Source of the DNA: Teratosphaeria epicoccoides | Taxonomy: Eukaryota > Ascomycota > Dothideomycetes > Mycosphaerellales > Teratosphaeriaceae | Assembly: GCA_021401465.1 (NCBI GenBank) | Contig: JADDMT010000011.1 | Coordinates: forward strand, 372,001-436,000 | Length of the DNA: 64,000 nucleotides | Reading direction: 5' to 3' | Notes under the pieces: model-generated | The model's input: the letters and a program-made list of their open reading frames with translations, nothing else | The model's database searches: none | What the model was told of the DNA's origin: nothing | Translations under genes and position numbers: made by a program | Part shown: positions 21,616 to 32,669 of the stretch, in pieces | Layout of the letters: every line of letters starts with the position of its first letter | How positions within the stretch are numbered: the stretch's first letter is position 1

Positions 21616-23702
21616 ATGGCGGACACCGACTCCTTCATCCCGGCGCTCCACAAGCCGACCTCACTCCTCCCCATCGCCCGTCATAAGGATGCTCTGCTCT
21701 ACACCATCGAGACCGATCCTGTCACCGTTTTGATCGGCCAGACTGGATCTGGTAAGACGACTCAACTCCCCCAGTTCTTGGAGCGAGGAGGGTGGTGCAA
21801 TGATGGCAAACTCATCGCAGTCACGCAGGCACGTATTCAAGATTTGAGACATAAATCATTGTAGGTGATGGTTGACGGCTTCTCACAGGTACCATGATCT
21901 AGCCCCGAAGAGTCGCTGCGACTACGGTAGCCAAACGTGTCGCCGAGGAGATGCGATGTCAGCTTGGCCAGGAGGTCGGGTATAGCATTCGATTTGAGGA
22001 TGTGACTTCCGCCGCCACTCGCATCAAATTCCTGACCGATGGCCTGCTACTCCGAGAAGCTCTGGTAGATCCACTACTGAGCCGCTACTCCGTCATCATG
22101 ATCGATGAAGCTCACGAGCGGAGTCTGAGCTCAGATGTCCTGCTTGGAGTGCTGAAGAAGGTCAGGAAGCGGAGGCCAGAATTGAGAATCGTCATTAGCT
22201 CGGCTACCCTGCAGGCGGATGACTTTCTCAAATTCTTCGCAGGCCACGATGCAGCTACAGCAGACTCCGCTGAATGTGATAGAATCGGCCGGATGATCAG
22301 CGTGGAAGGCCGAGCACATCCCGTCGACATACTCTACCTGAACGACCCCTGCGAGAACTACCTGGAACGAGCAATCAAGACAGTCTTCGACATCCACACG
22401 TCCGAACCTGATGGAGACGTGCTAGTCTTCCTGACCGGCCGCGAAGAGATCGAAACAGCACTGGATATGATCGTCGACCGACTCCCCTCACTCCCCCCCG
22501 ACACCGACAAAATCCTCGCGCTCCCCCTGTACGCAGGCCTGACCACCGATCAACAAATGTACATTTTCTCCCCCGCCCCCGAAAACCACCGCAAAGTCAT
22601 CCTCGCCACCAACATCGCCGAAGCCTCCGTCACGATTGACAACATCACTCACATAATTGACCCCGGCTTCGTCAAACTCCGTGCCTACAACCCCACCACC
22701 GGCATCGAAACCCTCACCGCAACCTCCATCTCCAAAGCCTCCGCCACCCAACGCGCCGGCCGGGCCGGCCGGACCAAACCCGGGAAATGCTACCGCCTCT
22801 ACACCGAGACAGCTTTCCACAACCTCCCCGACGCTACGATCCCCGAGATCCAACGCTCGAACCTCGCACCGACGATCCTCCAGCTCAAAGCACTGGGTAT
22901 CGACAACGTCGCGCGCTTCGACTTCCTCACCCCGCCGCCAGCCGAACTCGTCGTCCGCGCCCTCGAACTCTTGTATTCCCTCGGCGCTCTCGACACCTAC
23001 GCCAAACTCACCAAACCCCTCGGGACACGCATGGCGGAACTCGCGCTCGAACCTATGCTCGCAAAATGCCTCCTCTCCGCTCCCGCGTTCGGATGTCTTT
23101 CCGAGATGCTCACGATCGCCGCCATGGTGTCGCTGCAAGGTAATATCTGGTTCTCGCACGACGAGAAGAGGAAGGAGGAGTCTGCGAGGAGGAAGTTCGC
23201 GGTCGAAGAAGGGGATCATCTCACATTGCTCAATATCTATCAAGCGTTCGTGACGAAGGGGAGGAAGGAGGCGAAGTGGTGTCAGCAGCACTACCTCAAC
23301 TACAAATCTTTGACGCGCGCGGTCAGTATCCGGAACCAACTCCGTCGGTCCCTCGAGCGCTTTGGCCTCGATGTCACGGAATCCTTGGCATCTGATCGAA
23401 GTGTTTCGAGCGCGGAGGGCGAGCAGAAGCCGATGCAGGAGCGCATCAGGCGGTGTCTGACAAGCGGGTATTTTGCGCATGCGGCGCGGATGCAGGCGGA
23501 TGGGTCGTTCCGGACGGTGGATGGGGGGACGACGTTGTGGGCGCATCCGAGTAGTTTGATGTTCAATCGGAAGGCGGAGTGGGTGGTGTTTTCGGAGTGT
23601 GTGGAGATGCGGGGGAAGACGTATGTGAGGGAGGTGACCAAGGTGGAGAAGGGGTGGTTGGGGGAGTTGGCCGGGGGCTATTACTTGGTGAGGCAGGGCT
23701 AG
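21616..23702 (+). CDS. DHX35: DEAH-box RNA helicase, DHX35 type
   Basis: Predicted 670 residues in two exons: 21616-21828 and 21903-23702. Motif I is GQTGSGKT (residues 41-48), motif Ia TQPRRVAA is split by the intron, motif II is DEAH (139-142), motif III is SSATL, and motif VI is QRAGRAGR (about 330). The HA2 and OB-fold regions follow (GIDNVARFDFLTPPPAELVV; RKFAVEEGDHLTLLNIYQAF). Length and sequence of the C-terminal half fit DHX35, a spliceosome-associated DEAH helicase, better than Prp2/Prp16/Prp22/Prp43. The intron (74 bases, 21829-21902) appears to use a GC donor (CAG|GCACGT), because only that join keeps TQ-PRRVAA intact. Role: ATP-driven RNA or RNP remodelling in the nucleus. Confidence 0.9.
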
Positions 23703-24144
23703 CCAACGTCTCAACTCTAGAACGAGGCGATAGACGGGGCGAAATTGATGACTCAGTACAGCTGGATAGAAGTGGAGTCACCCAACCCGACCATAAGTAT
23801 CATATCCCTGCCGGGAGACACTGGCTCCGGGCTCATGCGTAGCGGCCTGTTGATCACGATTCTGAGCAACTACGCCCAGTGATTTGTCATCAGGGTCGTG
23901 ACATCGGAGCGCTCAGAGTCCTTCTGGTTCTATGGGTTGTAGCAGGCTAAAGGGATCTCGCTGACTTGCTCGTCGATGTAGACCTGTTCATCTGAGGAAG
24001 GGCTCCATCTGATGGCAGATGTGGTGCAGACAAAGGCCACGACACGGGACCGCATACATGTCAGCTTTCACGAGTTGAACGCGCACGCAGGCTAGAATTC
24101 GCGTACAGGTGGGATCAAATGCAGATTTGATTTGCTGTTCCGAC

Positions 24145-24345
24145 AGCCAATCAACCGATTGACTGATTGGCAATTTGGACTGCTCTTGGCGTGGCTGACT
24201 GCTTGTTGACGGCTTGGCTGCTTGTTGAGACAGTGGGCTTGACTGATGATGCTATTGACTGCTGCTTGCAATGTCGATTTGATCGTTCAATGTTGACGCT
24301 ACCTGTCAACCGGTTGACTGATGACTGCTGGATTCACTGATCTGG
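24145..24345. repeat. Degenerate TTGACTG/ACTGCTTG repeat stretch
   Basis: The pentamer GACTG or its near variants recurs about ten times in 200 bases, often as TTGACTG or GACTGCTTG, with irregular spacing. It looks like a decayed tandem array. Confidence 0.55.
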
Positions 24346-24540
24346 TAATCTCGTTGTGTCGGCTATGCAATGTTGCCTGGCGTCGACTTTCGAAGCAATA
24401 CGACACAAAGGCAGCAAGAAATCACCAACAGGCAAATCGCTGGCTGCGTACTTGTGCTGCCTGGAGCTGGTATTGATGCGATATATCTTGGGTACTGTTC
24501 CCTGCAGCTCGGTTGCATGAGCCGCCCCGTAAAGCTACCG

Positions 24541-24639
24541 AAAAAAAAAAGAAAAAAAAAAGAAAAAAAAGAAAAAAAGAAAAAAAAGAAAGAAAAAAGA
24601 AAGAAAAAAAGAAAAGAAAAGAAAAAGAAAAGAAAAAAA
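24541..24639 (+). repeat. 99-base polypurine (A/G) tract
   Basis: Ninety-nine consecutive purines, mainly runs of A interrupted by single G, followed immediately by seven C. Lies between convergent genes. Open frames through it (Lys/Arg runs) are artefacts of composition. Confidence 0.9.
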
Positions 24640-24723
24640 CCCCCCCGGCGATTCGTTTTGTTCCAACACGTGCGTACCCGACATGCAAAGTACACGCGCC
24701 TCTAACACGCGCAAGACAACAGT

Positions 24724-25792
24724 CTACACTTCCAATGCGGCCTGTCGCGCCCTTTCCATGTGTGGGTGGCCATAGAAGATCTTGCCTCCCGGTCCATCCA
24801 CCTCGGCGGCAGCTTCAATCTTGTCGAAAATCTCGTCAGGTATTGGCCGCTGACCAGCTGCAAGCAGCTCGACCGTCCCCACTGCGCGATCTTGCTTGGA
24901 AGTGGTCGTCACGACAATGCCGTCCAGCCGGCGCCATGCCCACAAAAGCAGCAATTGCCCTTCGGACAGCTTATACAATTCGGACTGGTGCTTCAACTCT
25001 TTGACAAGTGCTGAGCCGCTTGATGAGGGCATGCGGCCTGATATGGCAGTCAGAAGACCATAATCTGCTTTCAGGTCAGTACAGTGAGCAGAGATTGACC
25101 GTGAGGAATGCTGTACTCATGGGAACTATGCCGTGCTTGCGTTCATACGCACGCAGCTCTTTGAACTTCAAATCGGACAGTAGGAACGGGTTGAACTCGT
25201 ACTCATTCAGCTGAGGCCGGTATTTCAGGTCCCCGGCGTCTATGATGTCCTGATAGTCCTCCAGGGTCCTTACACGAGGTCAGTCACATTGTTACCATCT
25301 GCAAGACGAGCATCAGGGGTTATACCAGTTCGACACCCCAATAATACGAGCGACACCCTGCTCCTTCAACCCTTCCAGTACTCGCCACGCTTCCCGATTC
25401 GATAGCTGCCCCGAATATCCTCGAGGGGGAAAATGAAGTTGCAGAACATCAACATAACCCTCCAGTCCAAACCTCTCAATCTCTGCTTTGGCGCTCTGAA
25501 TCATATGCTCACGCCCCTTGCAGCCAAGCATGGCATACGTATTGAGCTTCAGGCTGATGAAAATCTCGCCCCGCTCCAGACCACTTGATCGAAGCACCGC
25601 GGCAGCAGATTCGTTGGTTGTGTATAGATCACCCGTGTTGAAGTGCCGGAACCCTGCTGCAATCGCTTGACGCATTTCATCGCTGCAGTCGGTTGGTAAC
25701 GGGTGAGCGTGGTTGGGAGCCCATGTCATCAAGGAGCCGAGACCAAATGCCAGCCGCGGGACGGCGATGCCGGCAATGTCGATTGTAATCAT
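24724..25792 (-). CDS. Aldo-keto reductase
   Basis: Predicted 319 residues in three exons: 25792-25326, 25268-25117 and 25064-24724. Introns are 57 and 52 bases with branch points TGACTGAC and TACTGAC. The first join restores GVSNWTLEDYQ by splitting the Trp codon; the second restores HGIVPMNYGLLTA. The barrel starts with VPRLAFGLGSLMTW. The active-site tetrad is seen as Tyr in DLYTTNE, Lys in ISLKLN and His in LQLHFPP. The position normally held by the catalytic Asp (DTAxxY) is Asn here (HFNTGDLY). QLNEYEFNPFL matches the conserved QVEFNPxL segment, and VVTTTSKQDR lies in the NADPH-binding end. Cytosolic NADPH-dependent reductase by family; the changed tetrad makes activity uncertain. Confidence 0.87.
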
Positions 25793-26235
25793 GGCACTTC
25801 AGTCCTGTCAGGCGAGGAGATCACTGCGTGATTCCCTGGAGGGCATATCGAAGGCCGATGCAAGAGAAGAGGTTGCTTGACACGCGTATGAGTCCAATCG
25901 GTGGCATTGTGGGGAGACGAGAAAGTGGGGAGGCATGTGTGGGGCTACAAGGCTCGGTTGATCGATGCCGCTACGGACTGGCCTGCACAAGTGACTGTTC
26001 ATGTTGTAATCAAGTAATCCCGGAGCCGAGCTTAAGGTCGTCCGCTCTGTCAACATGGAAATGGTTTGGTTGAGGAGCAGGGAGAGGCTGGGATTTGTGG
26101 CGCACGAGTTTTGAGTGGCGGCGTGAGTTGTCTGTACCAGTACAAAGATGTAAACAATGATAGGGCGGTCTGCTACTCCGGGAACAGGAGGGCTTGTGAG
26201 GATTGACTGTACATACCGCTCTTCGTCGTCTCTCA
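25793..26235. other. Intergenic, no gene seen
   Basis: About 440 bases: presumed promoter of the reductase and 3' flank of RIX7. Nothing further recognised. Confidence 0.5.
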
Positions 26236-28371
26236 TCATGTTCTCTGCTGACCAAACCTCTTGGCCAGAGCCCTCCAATGCTTCGGATCCCCCACCGAGC
26301 TCTTGACCTTCCTCCGCGCATATGAAAAGTCCTGCACTTCCAACCTCCTACTCTTTCGATGCAGCGCATGTTGCCCCGCCTGTCTCATCAATGCCCCGAG
26401 ATCCGCGCCGCTGTACCCCTCAGCATCCCTTGCCACTTCCGCCACAGCCTCCACGTCCTCAATGGGCTTTCCCCTTAATAATGCCCTGAAGATCTCGACC
26501 CGTTCCTGTGGTCCCGGTAGGTCAACAAACAGCGGCGTTTCGAGCCGACCGGGCCGCATCATCGCTTCATCGATGATGTCCGGGCGGTTCGTTGCGCCTA
26601 TGACATAGATTCCCTGTCGTTCGGAGAGACCATCGAGTTCGTTGAGTAGTGTATTTACGACACGAGCGGAGGAATCAGAGCCAGCGTCGTCGCGGCGTGG
26701 CACGAGGGCATCGAGCTCGTCGAAGAAGATCACGCACGGGACACTTGAGCGTGCTCGAGTAAAAACTCGGCGAACGGCGGCTTCAGACTCGCCGACAAAT
26801 TTGTTGAGTAATTCTGGCCCTTTGATCGAGATGAAGTTCGCTTTACTCTCTGCCGCTACAGCTTTGGCCAGTAACGTCTTTCCGCACCCCGGTGGACCCC
26901 AAAGCAGAACTCCCGCGGGTGCTGAGATGCCTACTGCTGCGTAGTCTTCGGGGCGTCTGATGGGGTCGACGATGGCGGCTTGCAGCTCTTCACGGACTTG
27001 TTGAAGAGCGCCTATGTCATCCCAAGAGACGTCGGGGATGGTTGCGAAGCCTTCTCGTTTGGAGGAGGGTGTGATGGTGGGGAGCATGGCTTCAAAGGCA
27101 GCCATGGAGATTGCGTCGTAGTGGAGGTCAGAGAAGTCTTTGCTTCGTAAGCTTACGATGCGTCGTTCAGCTCGCTCTGCGGCTGTCAGGGGCGTTTGGT
27201 GGTCGACTTCCATGCTACCAGACCCAGTGGTCTGCGACTCTAGGCGCTCAAAGAACTTCTCCAGTTGCCACGTTCCTGCCTTGCCAACCAGATCTTTCAG
27301 GTCTGCACCGACGAAGCCTGCGGTCCTTTTTGCGATTTCCTTGAAATCAACATCATGCGCGATGGGTGTCTTTCTTGTTTGAGCTCGTAGTATCAGCTCT
27401 CGTACATGCTCGTTGGGCACTGGGATATTGATCTCCGTGTCGAACCGTCCACCACGGCGTAGTGCAGGATCCAGACTATCAGGACGATTCGTAGTAGCCA
27501 GCACAATGACGGGCTTGCTGGGGTCTCGATCGAGTTCATCCATAGATACAAGCAGCTGAGTGACGATACGCTTTTCCATGCCGCTTTGCGATGTCTCCCG
27601 CTTTGGTGCTATCGCATCGATCTCGTCTAGAAACAGCAGAGAAGGCGCATTCTTCTTGGCTTCCTCGAATCGATCTCGCACGCCCTTTTCAGACTCCCCA
27701 GACATACCAGAGACAATCGACGGACCCAAGATCTCAATGAAAGGCAAGCCGAGGGAGGAAGCGAATGCGCGCGAGATCAGTGTCTTGCCACATCCCGGAG
27801 GACCGTGTAGCAGGATACCTTTGGGGATGTTCACTTGCATGCTCGCATAGACCTGTGGACATAGAAGAGGGCGGATCAGGAGGTTGCTCAGCTGATCAAT
27901 GATCGAGTCGATCCCACCAAGATCGCTCAGTGAGACATCTGTGGGCGCCGTGGCAGTGGACTTTTCAGTCTTGGATCGCTTTGCTAGTGGCTCGTCGTTA
28001 GCCATTCTCTGGCGGCGCTTGGCATCCTCGTTGGCGACCTCCTCTACTGACGGACCCGGCTGCCGCACAGGTGTCGGGGCCAGATTGGCTCGTAGCGATC
28101 GGTTCATGATTTCGACGGTGGCTGGATCCTGCAGGTGCGTTTTGTTCTCAATCGCTGCCTCGGAATCGTCCTCGGCCTGCTCCGCGACCCCGATGAAGTC
28201 CAGCACGCGCTCTATGCTCGATTGCAGCACTTTCTTGGGCCGCCTCTTCAGCGAAGAATTCGACCGTTGTAACGCGATCCAAATGGCATCGATATCCGGC
28301 GCGATCCCGTCGGTCAGGAACTTCCTTGTCACGACCAGCACATCGTTATCCAGAGCACCCTGCAGCCGCAT
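26236..28371 (-). CDS. RIX7: Tandem AAA ATPase Rix7/NVL, 60S ribosome biogenesis
   Basis: Single exon, 711 residues. The N-terminal domain (residues 1-60, [16 protein letters not shown] and [16 protein letters not shown]) is the NVL/Rix7 nucleolin-binding type domain. It is followed by a low-complexity linker with a basic stretch (KRSKTEK). AAA domain 1 has Walker A GPPGCGKT (190-197) and Walker [11 protein letters not shown] (about 245-254). AAA domain 2 has Walker A GPPGCGKT (492-499) and Walker [11 protein letters not shown]. Sensor and arginine-finger regions ([20 protein letters not shown] and [19 protein letters not shown]) are present. The yeast protein strips factors from pre-60S particles to allow nuclear export. 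The upstream neighbour VPS20 is divergent at a distance of 247 bases. Confidence 0.95.
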   Translation of the reverse strand: MRLQGALDNDVLVVTRKFLTDGIAPDIDAIWIALQRSNSSLKRRPKKVLQSSIERVLDFIGVAEQAEDDSEAAIENKTHLQDPATVEIMNRSLRANLAPTPVRQPGPSVEEVANEDAKRRQRMANDEPLAKRSKTEKSTATAPTDVSLSDLGGIDSIIDQLSNLLIRPLLCPQVYASMQVNIPKGILLHGPPGCGKTLISRAFASSLGLPFIEILGPSIVSGMSGESEKGVRDRFEEAKKNAPSLLFLDEIDAIAPKRETSQSGMEKRIVTQLLVSMDELDRDPSKPVIVLATTNRPDSLDPALRRGGRFDTEINIPVPNEHVRELILRAQTRKTPIAHDVDFKEIAKRTAGFVGADLKDLVGKAGTWQLEKFFERLESQTTGSGSMEVDHQTPLTAAERAERRIVSLRSKDFSDLHYDAISMAAFEAMLPTITPSSKREGFATIPDVSWDDIGALQQVREELQAAIVDPIRRPEDYAAVGISAPAGVLLWGPPGCGKTLLAKAVAAESKANFISIKGPELLNKFVGESEAAVRRVFTRARSSVPCVIFFDELDALVPRRDDAGSDSSARVVNTLLNELDGLSERQGIYVIGATNRPDIIDEAMMRPGRLETPLFVDLPGPQERVEIFRALLRGKPIEDVEAVAEVARDAEGYSGADLGALMRQAGQHALHRKSRRLEVQDFSYARRKVKSSVGDPKHWRALAKRFGQQRT

Positions 28372-28618
28372 GATTCAGCGACGCCACCCGAATCAGCGGT
28401 GCAGACGATAGATCGGGTCGTTAAACACCGTTTGTGCAGACAGACATCCAATACAAGTTCTTTTTTTGGAGACAGATCTCGGCAAGTGGGTCCCATCGCC
28501 GGGCCGATCGCGTGGCAGCCACATTCCCCGTGTTGCCGGGAGACACGTGCCGAAATGACGTCTGGCAGCTCTGGACCTCACGAGTCACCGTCACCACTCA
28601 AGCGACGCTCCCGCCGCC

Positions 28619-29347
28619 ATGGGAAGCACCAGCAGCAGCAACAAGATCTCCGCCCAGGACCGCGCGATCCTCGACATGAAACTCCAGCGTGACAAACTGA
28701 AGCAGTACCAGAAACGCGTCAAGACCATCACCGACCGCGAGACCGAAATCGCTCGCGATTGCGTGCGGAGCGGCGACAAGCAGCGGGCCCTGCTGGCGTT
28801 GAGACGGAAGAAGTATCAGCAGTCGCTGCTGGAGAAGTCGGATCAGCAGTTGGAGCAGCTGCAGGCGTTGACGTCGGATGTCGAGTTTGCGCTTGTGCAG
28901 AAGGACGTCGTGTTTGGGCTGCAGCAGGGGACGAAGGTGTTGAGGGAGATTCAGAGGGAGATGGGCGGGTTGGAGAGGGTGGAGATGATTGTGGGGGAGA
29001 GCGAGGAGGCGCGGGCGTATCAGGATGTAGGGGCACTTTGTTCTTGCATCGTCCTGTTTTCCTGTGTGGTGTGCATGTGCTGATTGCTGTGGGCATAGGA
29101 GATTTCTGATCTGCTTGCGAACCGCATGTCCAATGCTGAGGAAGACGAGGTGGAAGACGAGCTCGAGGCGATGGAGAGGGAGGTCAATGGCATTGTGTCG
29201 AGCTTGCCTGCAGCTCCTGCCAATCTTGTCGAGGACGAGCTGCCTGATGCGCCCCGAGAGACACCTGAGGAGAAAGAGCGGCGGCGAAGGAAGGAGCGGG
29301 CGGCGAGATTCGAGGCGCGGAGTAGCAAGCAGGCGGTGGCGGCATAG
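28619..29347 (+). CDS. VPS20: ESCRT-III subunit Vps20 (CHMP6)
   Basis: Predicted 218 residues in two exons: 28619-29026 and 29099-29347 (72-base intron, donor GAT|GTAGGG, acceptor GGGCATAG). The protein starts MGSTSSSNK, a myristoylation-type N-terminus as required for Vps20 membrane binding. A basic helical Snf7 core follows (LDMKLQRDKLKQYQKRVKTI, RRKKYQQSLLEKSDQQLEQL). The join restores EEARAYQDEISDLLANRMSN, the typical alpha-5 region, and then the acidic tail EEDEVEDELEAMEREV. Vps20 nucleates Snf7 polymers on endosomes downstream of ESCRT-II. The donor is slightly off consensus, but frame and motif leave no better choice. Confidence 0.92.
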
Positions 29348-29720
29348 CAGAGGAGATGAGGAAGGTTGAGCGGCGGGAATGGAAGGTATCTGTGATAGCG
29401 TTCAAGCGATGATACCCAGCAAGTCACATTATACATTTGCCAGGTCTCGGAGAGCGTCATGATTCTCTTCCTCTCGCGTCTGGTCTACCACAACTTCCAC
29501 GCCCGGGATTATGATGCGGGTGAGAGGCCCGGAGAGCAGGAATTGTAAGGAGGTGCGAGTCCTCAATCTTTGAAGAGGATTGAGCTGCTGAAGCAAAGGA
29601 CGCCAAAATATTTGGCATTGGGATCTAGAAAACCGAGATTATTCTGTCCTTCAACATGCAATATCCCCGAGCTGTTAGCAGGAGCCCAACCTCGCGACTA
29701 TGTCAAGCGCTTTTCGACCC
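29348..29720. other. Intergenic between convergent VPS20 and RRN6
   Basis: About 370 bases of 3' flank. No gene or repeat seen. Confidence 0.5.
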
Positions 29721-32669
29721 TCAAAACCCCTGCTTCCTCTTCTTCTTCGCCGGCCTCCCTCCGTATCTCCCCGGCACAACCTGACCAGCACTACCCATCC
29801 CCATCCCAAACCCCTGACTCTGACTTCTCTGCGGCACCACCTGCGTCACGCTGGGCGGCGCATCCCCCCCAAGCCCTCGTCCACTCTGCGGCCGACTCTG
29901 CGATTGCGACTGCGGCCCGGTGTAAGAAGCAAGCTGCGGCGCCTGACTGCTCGCGAGCCGTGCCGCCTCACTGGCTTCTGCTTCCCTTCTCTGCCTTCGC
30001 AGTAATCTCTCTGCTCTCCGTCGTAGTTTCTCGCGCTCACGCTCATCGAGGGTTTCGTCCAGGTCTTCGGCTTCTTGCCGTTGGGAGATCTGCCGTGTGC
30101 TCCTGAGCCAGTCGTATTCGGCCGGGTCGGTGCCGACGTCCCAGTGGGAGAGGACGAGGTTCAGAGATCGAGGGAGCGCGGAGGGCGCAGGCGCGCTGAA
30201 TGTGGTGTACTTGCTCAGTCGGGATATCTCAGGGGCTTCAAAGGAGGTTGTGTAGCTTGTGCCAGTCGCGAGTGAGGGCGTGGCGGACGGGGTGGGTAGG
30301 ACGGACCGTTGGGTTAGACCGGACTGGCTGCTTTCCGGTAAGGGCTGAGATGACATAGATTCCAGCGCTGAAATTGATAGCCCCGCTCTGACCGGCAAGT
30401 CAAAAGCTTGTGATGGTTGTTGTTGTGTTTGGACGGGCTCAGATATCTCCTCAGTATGAATGACGCGCGACGCCAGTGCCACTTCGGCAGCTGTTTGTCG
30501 GACGAGCTTTTCCTTCGCGAGTCGAACTTTGCCAGGCACGTGCGCAGGAAGCGGTGTAATCCAATCATCTACCATACGGTTGTAGATGTCCAATAAGCTT
30601 TGTGGCTCTGCGCCCTCTTGGGTGGTCTGACTGTGTGGCAAATGAACCGCACGAAGGGCTAATCGGGTAGCTAGGGCAGGGGGAGCCTGGTCGTATCCCT
30701 GGCTCTGTTGTAATCTATCGCTCCGCGAGATCATTGCAAGATCTGTAAGCCTCTGCGAAGCATCCTCGATATCGTCGACTGCTAGCTCCCCTTTCGCCAA
30801 ATCTGCAAGCGTCCGTAGAGGCGCGACATGGACAGGCTGATTTTGGAGCAAGTCCTTCGCCCTATCCACGACAGCGTTGAATGCCTGAGTTTCAACTACT
30901 TGCTCGTTCTGAAGCTGGCGAACGATCCATTCGAAGTTTACAGTCCACCGAGCTGCCGATTTGGACACAGATCTGGTCTGCAGAATGCGGCGCTTCACGT
31001 GGACTGGCACTGGCCGAGCGCGTCTCTCGTATTGATCATCTTCCAAGCTACCGATCTTGTCATCATCAAACACGAATGCCTCAGTGCGCACCCGCGGCGT
31101 GCTTGCATTGAGCTTCCGTTCCCAGCTGGGTGGCTCCGTTGGCGCAGAAACACCTGCCCTTCCGTTCGTGATGTACAGCACCTGTGATATAGACAGGTCA
31201 CGTCGCATGGCGAACAGTGAAGCAAAATGAATGTCCTGCTCTTGCCAGGTCAACAGCTTGATATCGTCCCTTGCCTTTTCCCGCTTTTCCACCGGCACAG
31301 TCTTCATGTGCCAACCAACAACCGTGGTGGCATCAATATCAGATGGTAAGATGAAATGTCGAGGCTCGTAGACCTTGATGCCGTTGTCACCGTCAAAAGC
31401 GAGTTCGAATTCTGTGATCAATTGCTCGAGCCTGGAGCGAACTTTTACAGCCACGGTCTGCTGAAAGGCATCAAACATTAAGGCAAGAGTTAAATCATCC
31501 GGATTACGATAGTGCCTTAGCCGAAGAACTTCTAGCGCCGCTGGCACGGCGTGGGCGTTCGTAATGCGAAAGATGAGGATGTGAGTGGGCGTCAGAACAC
31601 ACAGATGGTCGAGATGGAGCGGAAAAGAGGACATGTCCAACAGCCAGCCGGCTTTGTCACTTTGATAGATATCGATGCCTGCAACCTTCGTGGCATCCCC
31701 GTGGAGATTCAAAAGTAGCAGCTTTCGTCGCGTACACATCGCAATCGTCATGGGGCCGCCAGCCCAAAGTATGCGTGACCAGCCATCATCCAAGACGTTA
31801 TCTTCACCGCAGTCATCCTCAATTGCGCTCTTGAAGATGCACTTAGCATTCATGTTACTCCAGCCTGTGAGTTCCCAAATAGTGCAAATCCCGGCTTGAT
31901 CCACGATCCCGAACTGCCGGTTGAACCACGGATTGAATGAGACATGCGCATGTGGTGCCTCGCCCGTCTTCTTCCACGGAAGCTCAAACACAGGATTTGG
32001 GTCCAATCTTGAGTCTTGCGTTCCTGGGAGCACGGCGCGGCGGACCATTGGTCTGTAGAGGATGGTCCTGCTATGCATTCGCACTGCTAGAAAGTTTTGA
32101 CCTGGATCGACAGTCTTGCCAAAGCATACTTGCTGCACGGGTGCGCCCTCGCCACGCCAAATTGCCTCTTCGCCGTGAATGATTGGCATTTCGAGCCAAG
32201 CATCTTTGGAGTCTCTCCATCCTCGCCGCTGCTTTCGGGTCTGCACAAGGCGCAAATCGCCACCTGTCGTTCCGGACGCAAATGCGGCAATCTCAACCAA
32301 GTGCTGATCTGCCTCTGATCGTACGCTCCCAAAGTCAAGCAGAATTCCTTCGAGAGGATCATATTTCGAAGCTGCAGTCTCGACTGCCTCGGACAAATGC
32401 GCAAGGGGGGCGAGGAGATCCAGAGCAGGGCCAAATTCTGGATGCGACTTCAGCAGATGCTGCACCTGCTTTGGGAGCTTCTGGCTTGGAATTCCGTCCA
32501 AGGGCTGTTCCAGGTTGGGGTGTAAGCTCGGATGTATGATAGTTCTCGCCCCTCCCAGAGGACTCCAGAGGGTGTAGTTGTTCCGACTTCGAACGAAATG
32601 CCATTCGTGGTCCTCGGGGTCATATTCTGCAAGCCCAAAATGGCCGTAAGGCAGGTCCGGTTCAGCCAT
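29721..32669 (-). CDS. RRN6: RNA polymerase I initiation factor Rrn6-like
   Basis: Single exon, 982 residues from the ATG at 32669 (MAEPDLPYGHFGLAEYD). Rrn6 orthologues typically begin with such a YGHFG segment. The frame is open a further 89 codons to an ATG at 32936, but that would leave almost no space to divergent SPC25 and adds a low-complexity basic stretch. The N-terminal half is a beta-propeller-like region (SFNPWFNRQFGIVDQAGICT then IWELTGW). The C-terminal region is helical and charged (EREREKLRRRAERLLRRQRR), then Gln/Ser-rich, ending GQVVPGRYGGRPAKKKRKQG F, the usual fungal Rrn6 tail and a probable nuclear signal. Role: core factor subunit for Pol I at rDNA promoters in the nucleolus. 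Confidence 0.9.
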   Translation of the reverse strand: MAEPDLPYGHFGLAEYDPEDHEWHFVRSRNNYTLWSPLGGARTIIHPSLHPNLEQPLDGIPSQKLPKQVQHLLKSHPEFGPALDLLAPLAHLSEAVETAASKYDPLEGILLDFGSVRSEADQHLVEIAAFASGTTGGDLRLVQTRKQRRGWRDSKDAWLEMPIIHGEEAIWRGEGAPVQQVCFGKTVDPGQNFLAVRMHSRTILYRPMVRRAVLPGTQDSRLDPNPVFELPWKKTGEAPHAHVSFNPWFNRQFGIVDQAGICTIWELTGWSNMNAKCIFKSAIEDDCGEDNVLDDGWSRILWAGGPMTIAMCTRRKLLLLNLHGDATKVAGIDIYQSDKAGWLLDMSSFPLHLDHLCVLTPTHILIFRITNAHAVPAALEVLRLRHYRNPDDLTLALMFDAFQQTVAVKVRSRLEQLITEFELAFDGDNGIKVYEPRHFILPSDIDATTVVGWHMKTVPVEKREKARDDIKLLTWQEQDIHFASLFAMRRDLSISQVLYITNGRAGVSAPTEPPSWERKLNASTPRVRTEAFVFDDDKIGSLEDDQYERRARPVPVHVKRRILQTRSVSKSAARWTVNFEWIVRQLQNEQVVETQAFNAVVDRAKDLLQNQPVHVAPLRTLADLAKGELAVDDIEDASQRLTDLAMISRSDRLQQSQGYDQAPPALATRLALRAVHLPHSQTTQEGAEPQSLLDIYNRMVDDWITPLPAHVPGKVRLAKEKLVRQTAAEVALASRVIHTEEISEPVQTQQQPSQAFDLPVRAGLSISALESMSSQPLPESSQSGLTQRSVLPTPSATPSLATGTSYTTSFEAPEISRLSKYTTFSAPAPSALPRSLNLVLSHWDVGTDPAEYDWLRSTRQISQRQEAEDLDETLDEREREKLRRRAERLLRRQRREAEASEAARLASSQAPQLASYTGPQSQSQSRPQSGRGLGGDAPPSVTQVVPQRSQSQGFGMGMGSAGQVVPGRYGGRPAKKKRKQGF

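Larger units (their letters stand above)
23703..24723. other. Intergenic with an ACTG-rich stretch and a purine tract
   Basis: 1 kb between convergent genes. It holds a stretch of imperfect TTGACTG/GACTGCTTG words (about 24145-24345) and a 99-base all-purine run (24541-24639). No gene. Confidence 0.6.

Noticed and set aside
22488..23714. Long (408-codon) minus-strand frame antisense to the DHX35-type helicase.
   Set aside because: It arises from the C-rich third positions of the helicase codons; no domain, and the plus frame is a fully conserved helicase.
24422..24705. Lys/Arg- or Phe-rich frames through the purine tract on both strands.
   Set aside because: Pure composition artefacts of the A/G tract.
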